Notes: generated from the sequence alone by a model not told the origin. Shown: positions 35,053-44,098, counted from the first letter of the stretch. The stretch: DNA of 64,000 nt from Caryophanales bacterium (GCA_029256085.1 JAQSYP010000004.1:62001-126000), one strand, 5' to 3'. Made by a program: numbers and translations.

Positions 35053-35811
35053 ATGAAAAAAATTTTAATTTGTTTAACATTAACTTCGACACTACTAGCT
35101 GGTTGCCAATTATTCAAAGAAGAAAAGGTTCAAAAAAAGTATACTTTTGAAAAAGTAGTGGATCCTATTAATTATACCGAAAAAATAAAAACATTAGATG
35201 AAGACAAAGAGATAGTAATAAAAGAATATTCTTCTAATATATCTTTGAATTATACAGATATAGAAAATCAACCGATGATTGGTACAAAAAATGCCCCAAT
35301 AAGCATTTTGGTTTTCGGTGATTATTATGATTACAATACTCAAAAATGGTATCAAAATGTATACCCGAAAATAGTGCATAAATATGTATATTCTAAGGAA
35401 GTAAAAATCTATTTTATAAACCTCCAAAAAAGTAGTAATAGCGCAAAACTTGCTGGACTTGTGTCTGAACTAATGTATAAAGAGGGTAGATTACCTTTTA
35501 TTGACTACCATAATAGAATAATAAATTTAGTTGCAGAGAGTTATAAAGTAAATAATCCAATTATTACTAATGAAAAATATTTAGAGAATGTAACTTTAAA
35601 TCAAATTCAAGGTATCGACCAAAAACGGGTAATCGCAGGATTAAAAAGTCAATCGTTAATAGACGAACTGAAAAAAGATGAATTAATAGCAGTGAAACAT
35701 AATGTTAATAGTACTCCAACAATAATTGTTAACAATGAAAAAGTTATCGCAGAAGATGGAAATTATCCAAGTTTTATTGAAGTTGAAGATGCAATAAATA
35801 AATGTAAATAA
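35053..35811 (+). CDS. DsbA-fold lipoprotein lacking the CXXC active site
   Basis: 252 residues. Signal peptide with lipobox LLAGC, so anchored outside the membrane. GTKNAPISILVFGDY matches the start of BdbD/DsbA-type thioredoxin folds, but the place of the catalytic CXXC reads YYDYNTQ. The cis-Pro loop is kept (NSTPTIIVN). With no Cys in the active site it cannot catalyse dithiol exchange; a chaperone or binding role is inferred. It lies between sodF and the arginine operon, with its own terminator. Confidence 0.82.
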   Translation: MKKILICLTLTSTLLAGCQLFKEEKVQKKYTFEKVVDPINYTEKIKTLDEDKEIVIKEYSSNISLNYTDIENQPMIGTKNAPISILVFGDYYDYNTQKWYQNVYPKIVHKYVYSKEVKIYFINLQKSSNSAKLAGLVSELMYKEGRLPFIDYHNRIINLVAESYKVNNPIITNEKYLENVTLNQIQGIDQKRVIAGLKSQSLIDELKKDELIAVKHNVNSTPTIIVNNEKVIAEDGNYPSFIEVEDAINKCK

Positions 35812-35823
35812 AATTGTAAAAAT

Positions 35824-35849
35824 ACAGGCAAATAAATGCCTGTTTTTTA
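35824..35849 (+). terminator. intrinsic terminator
   Basis: ACAGGCA-AATAAA-TGCCTGT followed by TTTTT. Confidence 0.85.
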
Positions 35850-35887
35850 TATGAATTTTTATAAATTTTATTGAATATTTATTTACA
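35850..35887 (+). promoter_or_regulatory. tandem ARG boxes (arginine repressor operator)
   Basis: TATGAATTTTTATAAATT (35850-35867) and ATTGAATATTTATTTACA (35870-35887) each agree at 16 of 18 positions with the ARG-box pattern TNTGAATWWWWATTCANW. The GAAT cores are 20 bp apart, as ArgR/AhrC operators usually are. A weak -35 (TTGAAT) overlaps the second box. This predicts arginine-dependent repression of art-arg. Confidence 0.65.
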
Positions 35888-35932
35888 CTATGTTAAATTA
35901 AGTAAGTAAAAAAATTATCTTTGGGGGATACA

Positions 35933-36691
35933 ATGTTGAAAAAGCAAATATGTAAAGTATTATCAATTATTCTAGTAGGAACAACACTATTAGGAGCATG
36001 CAGTAAGAAAGAAGAAGAGAAGAAAGTTCTGGTTATGGGTACATCAGCTGATTATGCACCATTTGAGTATGTAGATACAGCTAATGGAGAAAAGATAGTT
36101 GGTATCGATGTTGAAATAGCTGAAAACATAGCAGAAGAACTAGGCTATGAACTTAAAATAAAGGATATGGATTTTAACAGTTTAATTCCTGCACTTAAAT
36201 CAGATAAAATCGATTTTGCAATCGCTGGAATGAATGCTACGGAAAAAAGGAAAAAGACAGTAGATTTTACAGACACTTATTACGTGGCAAGTAATTTCAT
36301 TATGTCGCATGAAGGTCATATTACAAAGCTTGAAGATCTTAAAGGGAAAACAGTTGGTGTACAATTAGGATCAGTTCAAGAAGAGTATGCAAAGGAATTA
36401 GAAAAAGAATATGGTATTAAAATTGAAGCTAGAAACCGTGTTTCGGACGCAGTTCAAGAATTAAAAGCTGAAAGAGTAGATGCTGTTATTATAGAAGATA
36501 GTGTATCTACAGGCTATCTTGAAAAGAACTCTGATTTAAAAGGATTTAAAATAGAAGGCGACACTGCTGAGGGTTATGCAATTGCGCTAAAGAAAAATAG
36601 TGAATTAACTAAAGAATTTAATGAAGCATTGAAAAACCTTGAAGAAAGCGGAGAGCTTAAGCAAATTTTCGAGAAGTATTTCAATAAATAA
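35933..36691 (+). CDS. artP: amino-acid ABC transporter substrate-binding lipoprotein (arginine type)
   Basis: 252 residues. Lipobox LLGACS, then a type II periplasmic-binding fold: TSADYAPFEYVD, GIDVEIAENIAEELG, DFAIAGMNATEKRKKTVDFT. This is the HisJ/GlnH group for polar amino acids. Arginine is inferred from the ARG boxes upstream, the linked argGH, and likeness to B. subtilis ArtP (YqiX). GGGGGA precedes the ATG at 35933; an upstream TTG lies within that box. Confidence 0.85.
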   Translation: MLKKQICKVLSIILVGTTLLGACSKKEEEKKVLVMGTSADYAPFEYVDTANGEKIVGIDVEIAENIAEELGYELKIKDMDFNSLIPALKSDKIDFAIAGMNATEKRKKTVDFTDTYYVASNFIMSHEGHITKLEDLKGKTVGVQLGSVQEEYAKELEKEYGIKIEARNRVSDAVQELKAERVDAVIIEDSVSTGYLEKNSDLKGFKIEGDTAEGYAIALKKNSELTKEFNEALKNLEESGELKQIFEKYFNK

Positions 36692-36705
36692 GAAGGTGAA
36701 TCAAC

Positions 36706-37359
36706 ATGAATTTAGATTTTAGTGGTGTAATACCTTCAATTCCATTTATTCTTGAGGGGATAAAAGTAACATTAGCTATTGTAAGTATGTCAATTTTACT
36801 TGGATTCGTTCTAGGTTCTATATTAGCAGTATTTAAAATTAGCGATATAAAAGTATTAACTTTTTTCGCATCAGCTTACACTTCAATTTTTAGAGGAACA
36901 CCCTTAATACTTCAATTAATGATTATTTATTACGGGTTACCTCAAACTTTTGGAATTGACATTTCAGAATTCCCGGCAGCAATTTTAGCATTAGGGTTGA
37001 ATTCTGCTGCTTATGTTTCAGAAATAATAAGAGCAGGTATTCAGGCTGTCGACAAAGGACAAAGCGAAGCAGCAATTGCTTTAGGAGTTCCAAAGCGACT
37101 AATGTTATTAGATATTATTTTTCCACAAGCAATTAGAAACATCCTACCTGCATTAATTAATGAGTTTACTAGCTTAACTAAAGAATCAGCAATTGTAACT
37201 GTAATTGGAGCATCAGATGTAATGAGACGTGCTTACATGGTTGGTAGTGATACTTATCTATATATGGAATCACTGATGATTGCAGGAGTATTTTATTACG
37301 TACTCGTTTCATTATTAAGCTTTGCTGGTAAGAAGTTAGAGGTGAAACTACAAGGATGA
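36706..37359 (+). CDS. artQ: amino-acid ABC transporter permease
   Basis: 217 residues, about five helices, with the EAA-loop pattern of polar amino-acid permeases ([35 protein letters not shown]) following [26 protein letters not shown] precedes the ATG, and the gene overlaps the ATPase gene by 4 bp. It forms the membrane channel with artP and artR products. Confidence 0.9.
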   Translation: MNLDFSGVIPSIPFILEGIKVTLAIVSMSILLGFVLGSILAVFKISDIKVLTFFASAYTSIFRGTPLILQLMIIYYGLPQTFGIDISEFPAAILALGLNSAAYVSEIIRAGIQAVDKGQSEAAIALGVPKRLMLLDIIFPQAIRNILPALINEFTSLTKESAIVTVIGASDVMRRAYMVGSDTYLYMESLMIAGVFYYVLVSLLSFAGKKLEVKLQG

Positions 37360-38078
37360 TACAAATAAACAATCTTTCTAAGAGCTTTAAGAACAATACA
37401 GTTTTAAAAGATATTTCTTTAAAAATTAACCAAGGTGAAGTAGTTGCATTAATTGGACCTTCTGGTTCAGGTAAGTCTACATTACTAAGGCATGTAAATG
37501 GCTTAGAAACCCCATCAAACGGTCAAGTACAAGTTGATGGTGTAAATATTTTCGAAAGTGATAAAAATCTTCAAGATATTAGGTCAAGTGTTGGGATGGT
37601 TTTTCAACATTTTAATCTTTTTCCACATATGAACGTACTACAGAATGTATCGTATGCGCCAATTAAAGTTCGAAAGTTAAGTAAAGAGTTAGCTGAAAAA
37701 AAAGCTTTAGAATTAATTGAAAAAGTAGGTTTGTCTGATCATATTAAAAAAAATCCTGCCCAGTTATCAGGTGGTCAAAAGCAACGTGTTGCTATTGCGA
37801 GAGCATTGGCAATGGAACCTAAAATAATGCTTTTTGATGAACCAACATCAGCACTTGATCCTGAGATGGTTAAAGAAGTTCTCGATGTTATAAAATCACT
37901 TGCACATACTGGTGTGACAATGCTAATTGTTACACATGAAATGAATTTCGCTAAAGAAGTTGCCGACAGAATTATTTTTCTTGAAGAAGGTATACTTTTG
38001 GAAGATTCAAATCCAGTTGAATTTTTTAATAACCCAAAAACAGACCGAGCAAAGGAGTTTTTGGCAAAAATATTATAG
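37356..38078 (+). CDS. artR: amino-acid ABC transporter ATP-binding protein
   Basis: 240 residues. Walker [11 protein letters not shown]-loop [12 protein letters not shown], signature [15 protein letters not shown], Walker [13 protein letters not shown] and switch His in VTHEM. GlnQ/ArtR-type by length and sequence. Start ATG overlaps the end of artQ (ATGA). argG follows after 24 bp, suggesting one transport-plus-biosynthesis transcript. Confidence 0.92.
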   Translation: MIQINNLSKSFKNNTVLKDISLKINQGEVVALIGPSGSGKSTLLRHVNGLETPSNGQVQVDGVNIFESDKNLQDIRSSVGMVFQHFNLFPHMNVLQNVSYAPIKVRKLSKELAEKKALELIEKVGLSDHIKKNPAQLSGGQKQRVAIARALAMEPKIMLFDEPTSALDPEMVKEVLDVIKSLAHTGVTMLIVTHEMNFAKEVADRIIFLEEGILLEDSNPVEFFNNPKTDRAKEFLAKIL

Positions 38079-38102
38079 TAGTAGATGAGAGGGGAATTTA
38101 TT

Positions 38103-39305
38103 ATGGGAAAGAAAGTCGTTTTAGCATATTCTGGAGGTTTAGACACTTCTGTAGCAATTCGTTGGTTAACAGATCAAGGTTATGAGGTAGTTGCTTTATG
38201 TCTTGATTTAGGTGAAGGAAAAGACTTAGAATTTATAAAGCAAAAAGCACTTAAAGTTGGTGCAGTAGCATCGTACATGTTAGATGTTAAGGAAGAATTC
38301 GCAAATGAATATCTTTCTTTAGCACTTAAATCAAACGCAATGTATGAAGGGAAATATCCTTTAGTTTCTGCACTTTCACGTCCATTAATTGCAAAAAAAC
38401 TTGTTGAGATTGCTGAACTTGAGAACGCTACTGCAGTTGCTCATGGTTGTACTGGAAAAGGTAATGACCAAGTTCGATTTGAAGTTTCAATTCAAGCCTT
38501 AAACCCAGATTTAGAAGTTATCGCACCAGTTCGTGAGTGGAGCTGGTCACGTGAAGAGGAAATCGAATATGCTTTGAAGAATAGAATTCCTATTCCTGTT
38601 AACTTAGATTCTCCATTCTCTACTGACCAAAACCTTTGGGGTAGAAGTAATGAGTGCGGAGTTCTAGAAGATCCTTGGGCAGCTCCACCAGAGGAAGCTT
38701 ATGAGTTAACTTCTTCAATTGAAAATGCTCCTGATACTGCAGAGTTCGTGGATATTTACTTCGAAAAAGGTATTCCTATTGCATTAAACGGTAAGAAAAT
38801 GACGTTTGCAACGTTAATTGAACAATTAAATCAATTAGCTGGTAAGCATGGTGTAGGTAGAATTGACCATGTTGAAAATAGATTAGTTGGTATTAAATCT
38901 AGAGAAGTATATGAATGTCCTGCAGCTGTTACTCTAATTAAGGCTCATCAAGAGTTAGAGTGCTTAACGTTAGTTAAAGAAGTGGCACATTTCAAACCAA
39001 TTATTGAACAAAAAGTAAGTGAAGTAATTTACAATGCATTATGGTTCTCACCATTTAGAGCTCCATTAGAAGCATTTATTAATGAAACTCAGGAAAATGT
39101 TACTGGTACTGTAAGAGTAAAACTATTTAAGGGTCATGCTATCCCAGAAGGAAGAACTTCACAGTATTCTTTATATGATGAGAAACTAGCAACTTATACA
39201 AGCGCTGATTCTTTCAATCACAATGCTGCTAAAGGATTTATTGAAATTTGGGGTCTTCCTACTAAAGTTTCAAGTGAACTAAAAAAAGAGAGTCTTAAAA
39301 AATGA
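38103..39305 (+). CDS. argG: argininosuccinate synthase
   Basis: 400 residues. ATP-dependent ligation of citrulline and aspartate. The PP-loop is [23 protein letters not shown] and [15 protein letters not shown] are catalytic loops. GAGGGG precedes the ATG at 38103. Next-to-last step of arginine synthesis; the product goes to ArgH, whose start overlaps the argG stop. Confidence 0.97.
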   Translation: MGKKVVLAYSGGLDTSVAIRWLTDQGYEVVALCLDLGEGKDLEFIKQKALKVGAVASYMLDVKEEFANEYLSLALKSNAMYEGKYPLVSALSRPLIAKKLVEIAELENATAVAHGCTGKGNDQVRFEVSIQALNPDLEVIAPVREWSWSREEEIEYALKNRIPIPVNLDSPFSTDQNLWGRSNECGVLEDPWAAPPEEAYELTSSIENAPDTAEFVDIYFEKGIPIALNGKKMTFATLIEQLNQLAGKHGVGRIDHVENRLVGIKSREVYECPAAVTLIKAHQELECLTLVKEVAHFKPIIEQKVSEVIYNALWFSPFRAPLEAFINETQENVTGTVRVKLFKGHAIPEGRTSQYSLYDEKLATYTSADSFNHNAAKGFIEIWGLPTKVSSELKKESLKK

Positions 39306-40675
39306 AAAAACTCTGGGGCGGAAGATTTACAGGCTTTGGAGACAAATGGATAGAGGAATTTAATGCCTCTATCCAATTTGATAAAGAATTGGTTTTTGAA
39401 GATATTAAGGGAAGCTTAGCCCATGCAAAGATGCTTGCAAAGCAAGGAATCTTAACTAATGAAGAGTTTCAGCTTATCGAAGGTGGATTAAAAACACTTC
39501 AAACAAAAGCTGAAAATAATGAGTTAGAATTTTATTTGCAGTATGAAGACATTCATTTGAATTTGGAAAAGCAGTTAACTGAACTGATTGGACCAGTGGG
39601 TGGAAAATTACACACTGCTAGAAGTCGAAACGACCAAGTAGCAACAGATGTTCATTTATATGTAGTTAGAAATATAGATGAGCTGATTGAGAAGGTTACT
39701 GGTCTTCAAAAAGCACTATTTAATATTGCAAGTGATAATATTTACACTATTATTCCAGGTTACACGCACCTTCAACGTGCTCAGCCAATAAGCTATGCAC
39801 ATCATTTTATGGCTTATTTCTGGATGCTTGAAAGAGACAAAAACCGTTTAGTCGATTGTAAAAAAAGAGCTAACATCTCACCACTTGGTTCAGGTGCTTT
39901 AGCTGGAACTACTTTTAATATCGATAATGCGTTTACTGCATCTACCCTTGGTTTTGATGGTAATTATGAAAATAGTATCGATGGCGTAAGTGATCGTGAC
40001 TTCGTTCTTGAATTATTAAGTGGCCTATGTATAATGCAAATGCACCTTTCAAGACTTTGCGAGGAAATTATATTGTGGAGTTCAAATGAATTTAACTTCA
40101 TTGAATTAGATGATACTTACTCTACTGGAAGTAGTATTATGCCTCAAAAGAAAAATCCTGACGTTGCAGAACTTGTGCGTGGAAAAACAGGACGTGTTTA
40201 CGGGAATTTAATTTCATTGTTAACTACAATGAAGGGGTTACCATTAGCATATAATAAAGACATGCAAGAAGATAAAGAACCATTATTTGATTCAGTTCAA
40301 ACAATGCAAAATTGTTTATTCGCTTTAACTGGATGCATTGCAACGGCAAAGGTTAAGAAGGAAGAACTTGCTGTAAAGGTAAGTGAAGATTTCTCTAACG
40401 CTACTGAGGTTGCTGATTATTTAGCAAGTAAGGGCATTCCATTCCGTGAAGCACATGAAATTACAGGCAAAATTGTATTATACTGTATTCAAAATAATAA
40501 GTTCCTAAAAGATATGACAATGGATGAGTATTTATCATTTGATAATAACTTTAAAGAGGATATTTATGAAGTTATTAAGCCAGAAGTAGCAGTTGAAAGA
40601 AGGAATTCACTCGGGGGCACAAGCTTCGAACAGGTGAAACTGCAGCTAGAGAAGGCTGAAAAATTATTAAAATAA
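39302..40675 (+). CDS. argH: argininosuccinate lyase
   Basis: 457 residues. Splits argininosuccinate into arginine and fumarate. KLWGGRFTG at the start, [29 protein letters not shown] (catalytic His), and the fumarase-superfamily signature [12 protein letters not shown] with catalytic Ser. ATGA overlap with argG. Last gene of the operon, followed by a long hairpin terminator. Confidence 0.97.
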   Translation: MKKLWGGRFTGFGDKWIEEFNASIQFDKELVFEDIKGSLAHAKMLAKQGILTNEEFQLIEGGLKTLQTKAENNELEFYLQYEDIHLNLEKQLTELIGPVGGKLHTARSRNDQVATDVHLYVVRNIDELIEKVTGLQKALFNIASDNIYTIIPGYTHLQRAQPISYAHHFMAYFWMLERDKNRLVDCKKRANISPLGSGALAGTTFNIDNAFTASTLGFDGNYENSIDGVSDRDFVLELLSGLCIMQMHLSRLCEEIILWSSNEFNFIELDDTYSTGSSIMPQKKNPDVAELVRGKTGRVYGNLISLLTTMKGLPLAYNKDMQEDKEPLFDSVQTMQNCLFALTGCIATAKVKKEELAVKVSEDFSNATEVADYLASKGIPFREAHEITGKIVLYCIQNNKFLKDMTMDEYLSFDNNFKEDIYEVIKPEVAVERRNSLGGTSFEQVKLQLEKAEKLLK

Positions 40676-40730
40676 GGCTGAACTCTTAGAGTATCAATTC
40701 TAATCTAAAGAGGCTCAGCCTTTTTTCTTT
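40674..40730 (+). terminator. art-arg operon terminator
   Basis: AAGGCTGA with TCAGCCTT, and inner CTCTTAGA with TCTAA-AGAG, form a long stem followed by TTTTTTCTTT. Confidence 0.8.
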
Positions 40731-40732
40731 GT

Positions 40733-40873
40733 ATAAAAGGAAAGTATAAAATTCTAAATAATTACACTCGCAGAAACTGCTCGCTTTCCGCGGGCACGGC
40801 CTCAACTAATTTTTGTAAGTTTTTTTAAAAATTAATTTTTCCTTTTTAAAGGACTTGGCAAAGCCAAGTTTAT
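40733..40873 (+). repeat. family A element (copy 4) split by a half-copy of family B
   Basis: 40733-40768 holds a family A head (GGAAAGTATAAA). 40771-40852 is a family B left half (CTGCTCGCTTTCCGCGGGCACGG) without its right arm. 40851-40873 is a family A tail with hairpin CTTGGC-AAA-GCCAAG and TTTATTTTA. The arrangement suggests B inserted into A. This starts the 867-bp gene-free stretch 40676-41542. Confidence 0.65.
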
Positions 40874-40876
40874 TTT

Positions 40877-40923
40877 AGCTAATAAGCGGAAAGTATAAAC
40901 TTCTGCGGAGTTCATACTTTCAA
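40877..40923 (+). repeat. family A element head (copy 5), cut by the transposase remnant
   Basis: GCTAATAAGCGGAAAGTATAAACTTCTGCGGAGTTCATACTTTC: first hairpin complete, then abrupt switch to IS1182-type sequence. It begins immediately after the T-rich tail of the preceding family A copy. Confidence 0.75.
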
Positions 40924-41145
40924 CAGGTTAACAGCGAATATTGCCGTTGCTCCTTGAATTTGCATACCTAATAGGCCCGCAGATGATCCTACATCAAACC
41001 CGTGTCTATTTTTTTACTCACTATTTTTTGCTTCAATCTTATATCGAGTACGCGCAAGTTCTTTAAACTCTTCTGAGTCTTGGAACGCTTTTTGTTCAGT
41101 ATGCTCTGTGGATTTGATGGTCACATAATAAGATTTTATAAAACT
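40924..41145 (-). pseudogene. IS1182-family transposase C-terminal remnant, frameshifted
   Basis: Minus-strand reading gives SYYVTIKSTEHTEQKAF, then EEFKELARTRYKIEAKNSE, then a stop. After a one-base shift it continues RHGFDVGSSAGLLGMQIQG and ATAIFAVN. These are the conserved C-terminal motifs of IS1182-type DDE transposases in correct order. One T appears to be missing where Leu-Lys should follow Ser-Glu. The N-terminal part and inverted repeats are absent, so it is a dead fragment. Confidence 0.82.
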
Positions 41146-41159
41146 ATTATAAAATAAAA

Positions 41160-41198
41160 AGGTAGATGAATGTTAATTTAATTAACAATCATCTACCT
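41160..41198 (-). terminator. long perfect-arm hairpin, minus-strand terminator-like
   Basis: AGGTAGATGA-A-TGTTAAT pairs with ATTAACA-A-TCATCTACCT (one mismatch). On the minus strand it is followed by TTTTTATTTT. It has no intact gene upstream and may be left over from a lost gene. Confidence 0.6.
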
Positions 41199-41224
41199 AG
41201 AAAAATAGGTTTTGATTTGAGATA

Positions 41225-41313
41225 GGGCGCTCGACTCCTGCGGGAAAGCGAGACAAGCGAGACTACAGGCTCGCGGGAAAAGTATACTTTTCCCCCGCGG
41301 AAAGCGAGCGCCC
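41225..41313. repeat. family B palindromic element, copy in inverse orientation
   Basis: GGGCGCTCGACTCCTGCGGG pairs with CCCGCGGAAAGCGAGCGCCC; inside is GGGAAAAGTATACTTTTCCC, itself a perfect palindrome. Flanked on the right by GAAACGTAAATCAAAAAG. Confidence 0.82.
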
Positions 41314-41351
41314 GAAACGTAAATCAAAAAGAATTTTCAATAGGACTTTTT

Positions 41352-41407
41352 CAGTGGCTTCAGAACGATCTAGGCGAGACAGATTTGCTCCGGAAAGCAA
41401 GCGTCCA
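41352..41407. repeat. degenerate family B fragment
   Basis: GGCGAGACAGATTTGCTCCGGAAAGCAAGCGTCC resembles the right half of the preceding copy, and both are followed by similar AAACG-AAATCAA sequence, suggesting decay of a tandem pair. Confidence 0.55.
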
Positions 41408-41482
41408 AAAACGAAAATCAAGATACCTTTATAATTTTGTGTGTTTCTTTATATACATATAAATATTGAAATTATTTTTTGT

Positions 41483-41510
41483 TCATTTTCTTAGGGCTTG
41501 TGCATAAATT
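41483..41510 (+). promoter_or_regulatory. candidate sigma-E promoter of dacB-spmA-spmB
   Basis: TCATTTT (41483-41489), 13 bp, CATAAATT (41503-41510); agrees with the sigma-E pattern KMATATT / CATACANT at 6 of 7 and 7 of 8 positions. In B. subtilis this operon is sigma-E dependent. Confidence 0.5.
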
Positions 41511-41542
41511 TGTACAAACATATTTAATAAGAGGGTAAACAC

Positions 41543-42664
41543 ATGAAAATAAAATCAATTTATGCATTAATAATAATTTTCTTATTTAGTAATGTATCTA
41601 CAGCCTTTGCAGCATCACCACACAATAATTCAGCTGCAACTTCAGTACTTATTGATCAAAAGACTGGAAGAGTTCTTTATGGAAATAAAATGAATGAAGA
41701 AAGAAGAATAGCAAGTATAACAAAAATAATGACAGCACTTTTAGCAGTAGAGTCAGGTAAATTAGACAAAATTGTTACTGTTAGTAATACAGCAGTTCAA
41801 ACAGAAGGCTCTGCAATTTACTTAGTTCCTGGTGAAAAGATTAAACTTGAAGATCTTGTATACGGTTTAATGCTTAGATCTGGAAATGATGCTGCAAAGT
41901 GTATAGCTGAATATGTTGGTGGTAGTGTTGAAGGGTTTGCATTCTTAATGAATCAAAAAGCACAAGAACTAGGAATGAAAAATACATTTTTTTCTAATCC
42001 ATCAGGACTTGATGAAAGAGGGAAGGAACATTACTCTAGTGCGTATGATATGGGTATCTTAACTAGGTACGCAATGAGTAATCCTAAATTCGCTGAGATT
42101 GCAGGTGCAAAAATCCACCGCGCTCCCCATCCTACCGAGAAATGGGACCGTGTTTGGAAAAATAAACATAGACTTGTTACAGGATCTTATAAATATGCAA
42201 TTGGAGGAAAAACTGGATTTACTAAAAAGGCTAGAAGAACTTTAGTTACAGTTGCTAAAAAAGGTGACGTGCAGCTAATTGCAGTTACTTTAAATGATGG
42301 AAATGACTGGGACGATCATCGCAATTTTTTTGAATGGGGCTTTAAAAATTATAAATTAACAAAAGTCGCTAAAAAGGGAATATTTAAAGCAAATAAAACG
42401 AGATATATACTTAAACAGGATGTTGTTATTCCGTTAAAAAAAGCTGAACATAAAGATATCACACTAAACTATAAGCTTTATAAAAAAGATGACATTAGTA
42501 AACTAGATAACGAAGCAGGACTATTAGAAGTTAAACTGAAGGACAAAGTTATTTATGAAGCAGTTGTCTTTAAGACAAATAAAAAAGAAGATAATACATC
42601 AAGAATTTGGACTAATTTATTCGCCGATGCATTAAAAATGCTAGGAGTTGGCGTGAATGGTTAA
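41543..42664 (+). CDS. dacB: sporulation D-alanyl-D-alanine carboxypeptidase DacB (PBP5*)
   Basis: 373 residues. Signal peptide 1-23 (ending TAFAAS), Ser58-x-x-Lys61 (ASITK), Ser113-Gly-Asn (RSGND) and KTG (GGKTGFTKKA). In B. subtilis this mother-cell enzyme lowers cortex cross-linking. AAGAGGG precedes the ATG. It overlaps spmA by 8 bp, and its link to spmAB separates it from dacF-type relatives. Confidence 0.95.
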   Translation: MKIKSIYALIIIFLFSNVSTAFAASPHNNSAATSVLIDQKTGRVLYGNKMNEERRIASITKIMTALLAVESGKLDKIVTVSNTAVQTEGSAIYLVPGEKIKLEDLVYGLMLRSGNDAAKCIAEYVGGSVEGFAFLMNQKAQELGMKNTFFSNPSGLDERGKEHYSSAYDMGILTRYAMSNPKFAEIAGAKIHRAPHPTEKWDRVWKNKHRLVTGSYKYAIGGKTGFTKKARRTLVTVAKKGDVQLIAVTLNDGNDWDDHRNFFEWGFKNYKLTKVAKKGIFKANKTRYILKQDVVIPLKKAEHKDITLNYKLYKKDDISKLDNEAGLLEVKLKDKVIYEAVVFKTNKKEDNTSRIWTNLFADALKMLGVGVNG

Positions 42665-43250
42665 TTATATATGGGGTGGCATGATTATAATAAGTGTCAT
42701 CTGTGGCGTAATAAATGGAACTATCGAGGAAGTAAATAAAGCAGCTTTTGAAGGTGCAAAAGAAGCTGTTACGATTTCAATCGGTTTAATTAGTGTTCTA
42801 ATGCTTTGGATGGGATTAATGGAAATCGCCCAAAAAGCTGGAATTATTGAATCCTTATCAAAATTTTTTCAACCGGCAGTTGGGTTTATATTTCCTGAGG
42901 TGCCAAAAAATCATCCTGCTATGGGGTATATGGTTTCAAATATGATCGCAAATATGTTTGGACTAGGAAATGCAGCAACACCCCTAGGGTTGAAGGCAAT
43001 GGATGAGTTGCAAAGCCTTAATAAAAATAAAGAAGAAGCTAGTAGATCAATGATAACCTTCTTGGCAATTAATACCTCAAGCGTAACCCTAGTTCCTACT
43101 ACGGTTATTAGTCTAAGAATGACATATGGATCAGCAAGTCCAACCGACATTGTTCTAACAACTATTCTAGCGAGCTTAGTAGCAACAATAGGAGCAATAA
43201 TTATTGACTGGCTATTTTACAAAAAGAGATCTAGAAGGGAAAGAAGATAA
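42657..43250 (+). CDS. spmA: spore maturation protein A
   Basis: 197 residues, multi-pass membrane protein of the nucleoside-transporter/FeoB gate family. AKEAVTISIGLISVLMLWMGLM and GLGNAATPLGLKAMDELQ are the characteristic segments. SpmA with SpmB is needed for full spore core dehydration. AGGAG precedes the ATG. Ends two bases before spmB. Confidence 0.95.
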   Translation: MVNYIWGGMIIISVICGVINGTIEEVNKAAFEGAKEAVTISIGLISVLMLWMGLMEIAQKAGIIESLSKFFQPAVGFIFPEVPKNHPAMGYMVSNMIANMFGLGNAATPLGLKAMDELQSLNKNKEEASRSMITFLAINTSSVTLVPTTVISLRMTYGSASPTDIVLTTILASLVATIGAIIIDWLFYKKRSRRERR

Positions 43251-43252
43251 TC

Positions 43253-43786
43253 ATGTTAGCATTTTTTACATATTGCTCGGTTCTTTTTATCCCAATAATA
43301 ATTGCTACCATTGTTATTTATGGAACGATAAAAAATGTTCCTACCTTCGAAGCTTTTGTAGAGGGATCTAAAGAGGGAGTATCAATTGTACTTTCAATAT
43401 TACCATTTCTAATAGGTATGCTAGTAGCAATATATATGTTCCGAGCATCCGGAGCAATGGATATCTTAGTAAATTTGTTCAGTCCACTTTTTACTTTATT
43501 TGGTATTCCGAAAGAAGTTGCACCGTTAGCTTTTGTAAAATCAATATCTGGAACTGCTTCATTAGGGTTAGTATCTGAACTTATAGCGAAATATGGACCT
43601 GATTCATTAATTGGAAGACTTGCCTCAACAATTCAAGGTAGCTCTGATACGACACTATTTATTATTACAGTTTACTTTGGTTCTGTTGGAATCAAAAAAA
43701 TTGGTGACTCATTAAAAGTCGGACTATTAGCAGATTTTCTTGGCATTCTTACATCAGTATTTTTTGTATATATTTTCTTTTATTAG
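43253..43786 (+). CDS. spmB: spore maturation protein B
   Basis: 177 residues, membrane protein homologous to SpmA: VPTFEAFVEGSKEGVSIVLSILPFLIGMLVA, SGTASLGLVSELIAKYGPDS and QGSSDTTLFIITVYFGSVG. Third gene of dacB-spmA-spmB. Confidence 0.95.
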   Translation: MLAFFTYCSVLFIPIIIATIVIYGTIKNVPTFEAFVEGSKEGVSIVLSILPFLIGMLVAIYMFRASGAMDILVNLFSPLFTLFGIPKEVAPLAFVKSISGTASLGLVSELIAKYGPDSLIGRLASTIQGSSDTTLFIITVYFGSVGIKKIGDSLKVGLLADFLGILTSVFFVYIFFY

Positions 43787-43828
43787 ACGACTACATTTAA
43801 AAATTTAAGATTATAGACATTGATTTTC

Positions 43829-43873
43829 GGCTCGTGCTGTTCCCGCTGGCGAAATGCATGCATTTCGAGCGCC
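43829..43873. repeat. family B right-half fragment
   Basis: GGCTCGTGCTGTTCCCGCTGG, identical to the right arm of the copy at 22481, then GAAATGCATGCATTTC (perfect palindrome) and GAGCGCC. It lies in the 312-bp gap between spmB and rluB. Confidence 0.65.
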
Positions 43874-43943
43874 TAATGCTTATATTAAAGTAAAACTATA
43901 CGCCATCTTCAAAACATTTATAAACTATAAAATTGTTTATTAG

Positions 43944-43970
43944 AGACGCTAACATAGGGCGTCTTTTTAT
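43944..43970 (+). terminator. terminator before rluB
   Basis: AGACGC-TAACATAGG-GCGTCT followed by TTTTATTTTT. Probably ends the dacB-spmA-spmB transcript. Confidence 0.75.
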
Positions 43971-44098
43971 TTTTGCAATGATAATGTGTTGTTAATTTAT
44001 ATTAAAGTTGAAAACAATATAAAAAAAGGCTTTTATTTTTTGTCTAAAACTTGTACAAAATGTGACATTAAAGTAATATAGACTATGAGGTGAAAAGT

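Noticed and set aside
44051-44079. Sigma-A-like promoter TTGTAC-N17-TAATAT before rluB
   Set aside because: The implied start point would fall at or within the ribosome binding site, leaving almost no leader; not strong enough to list.
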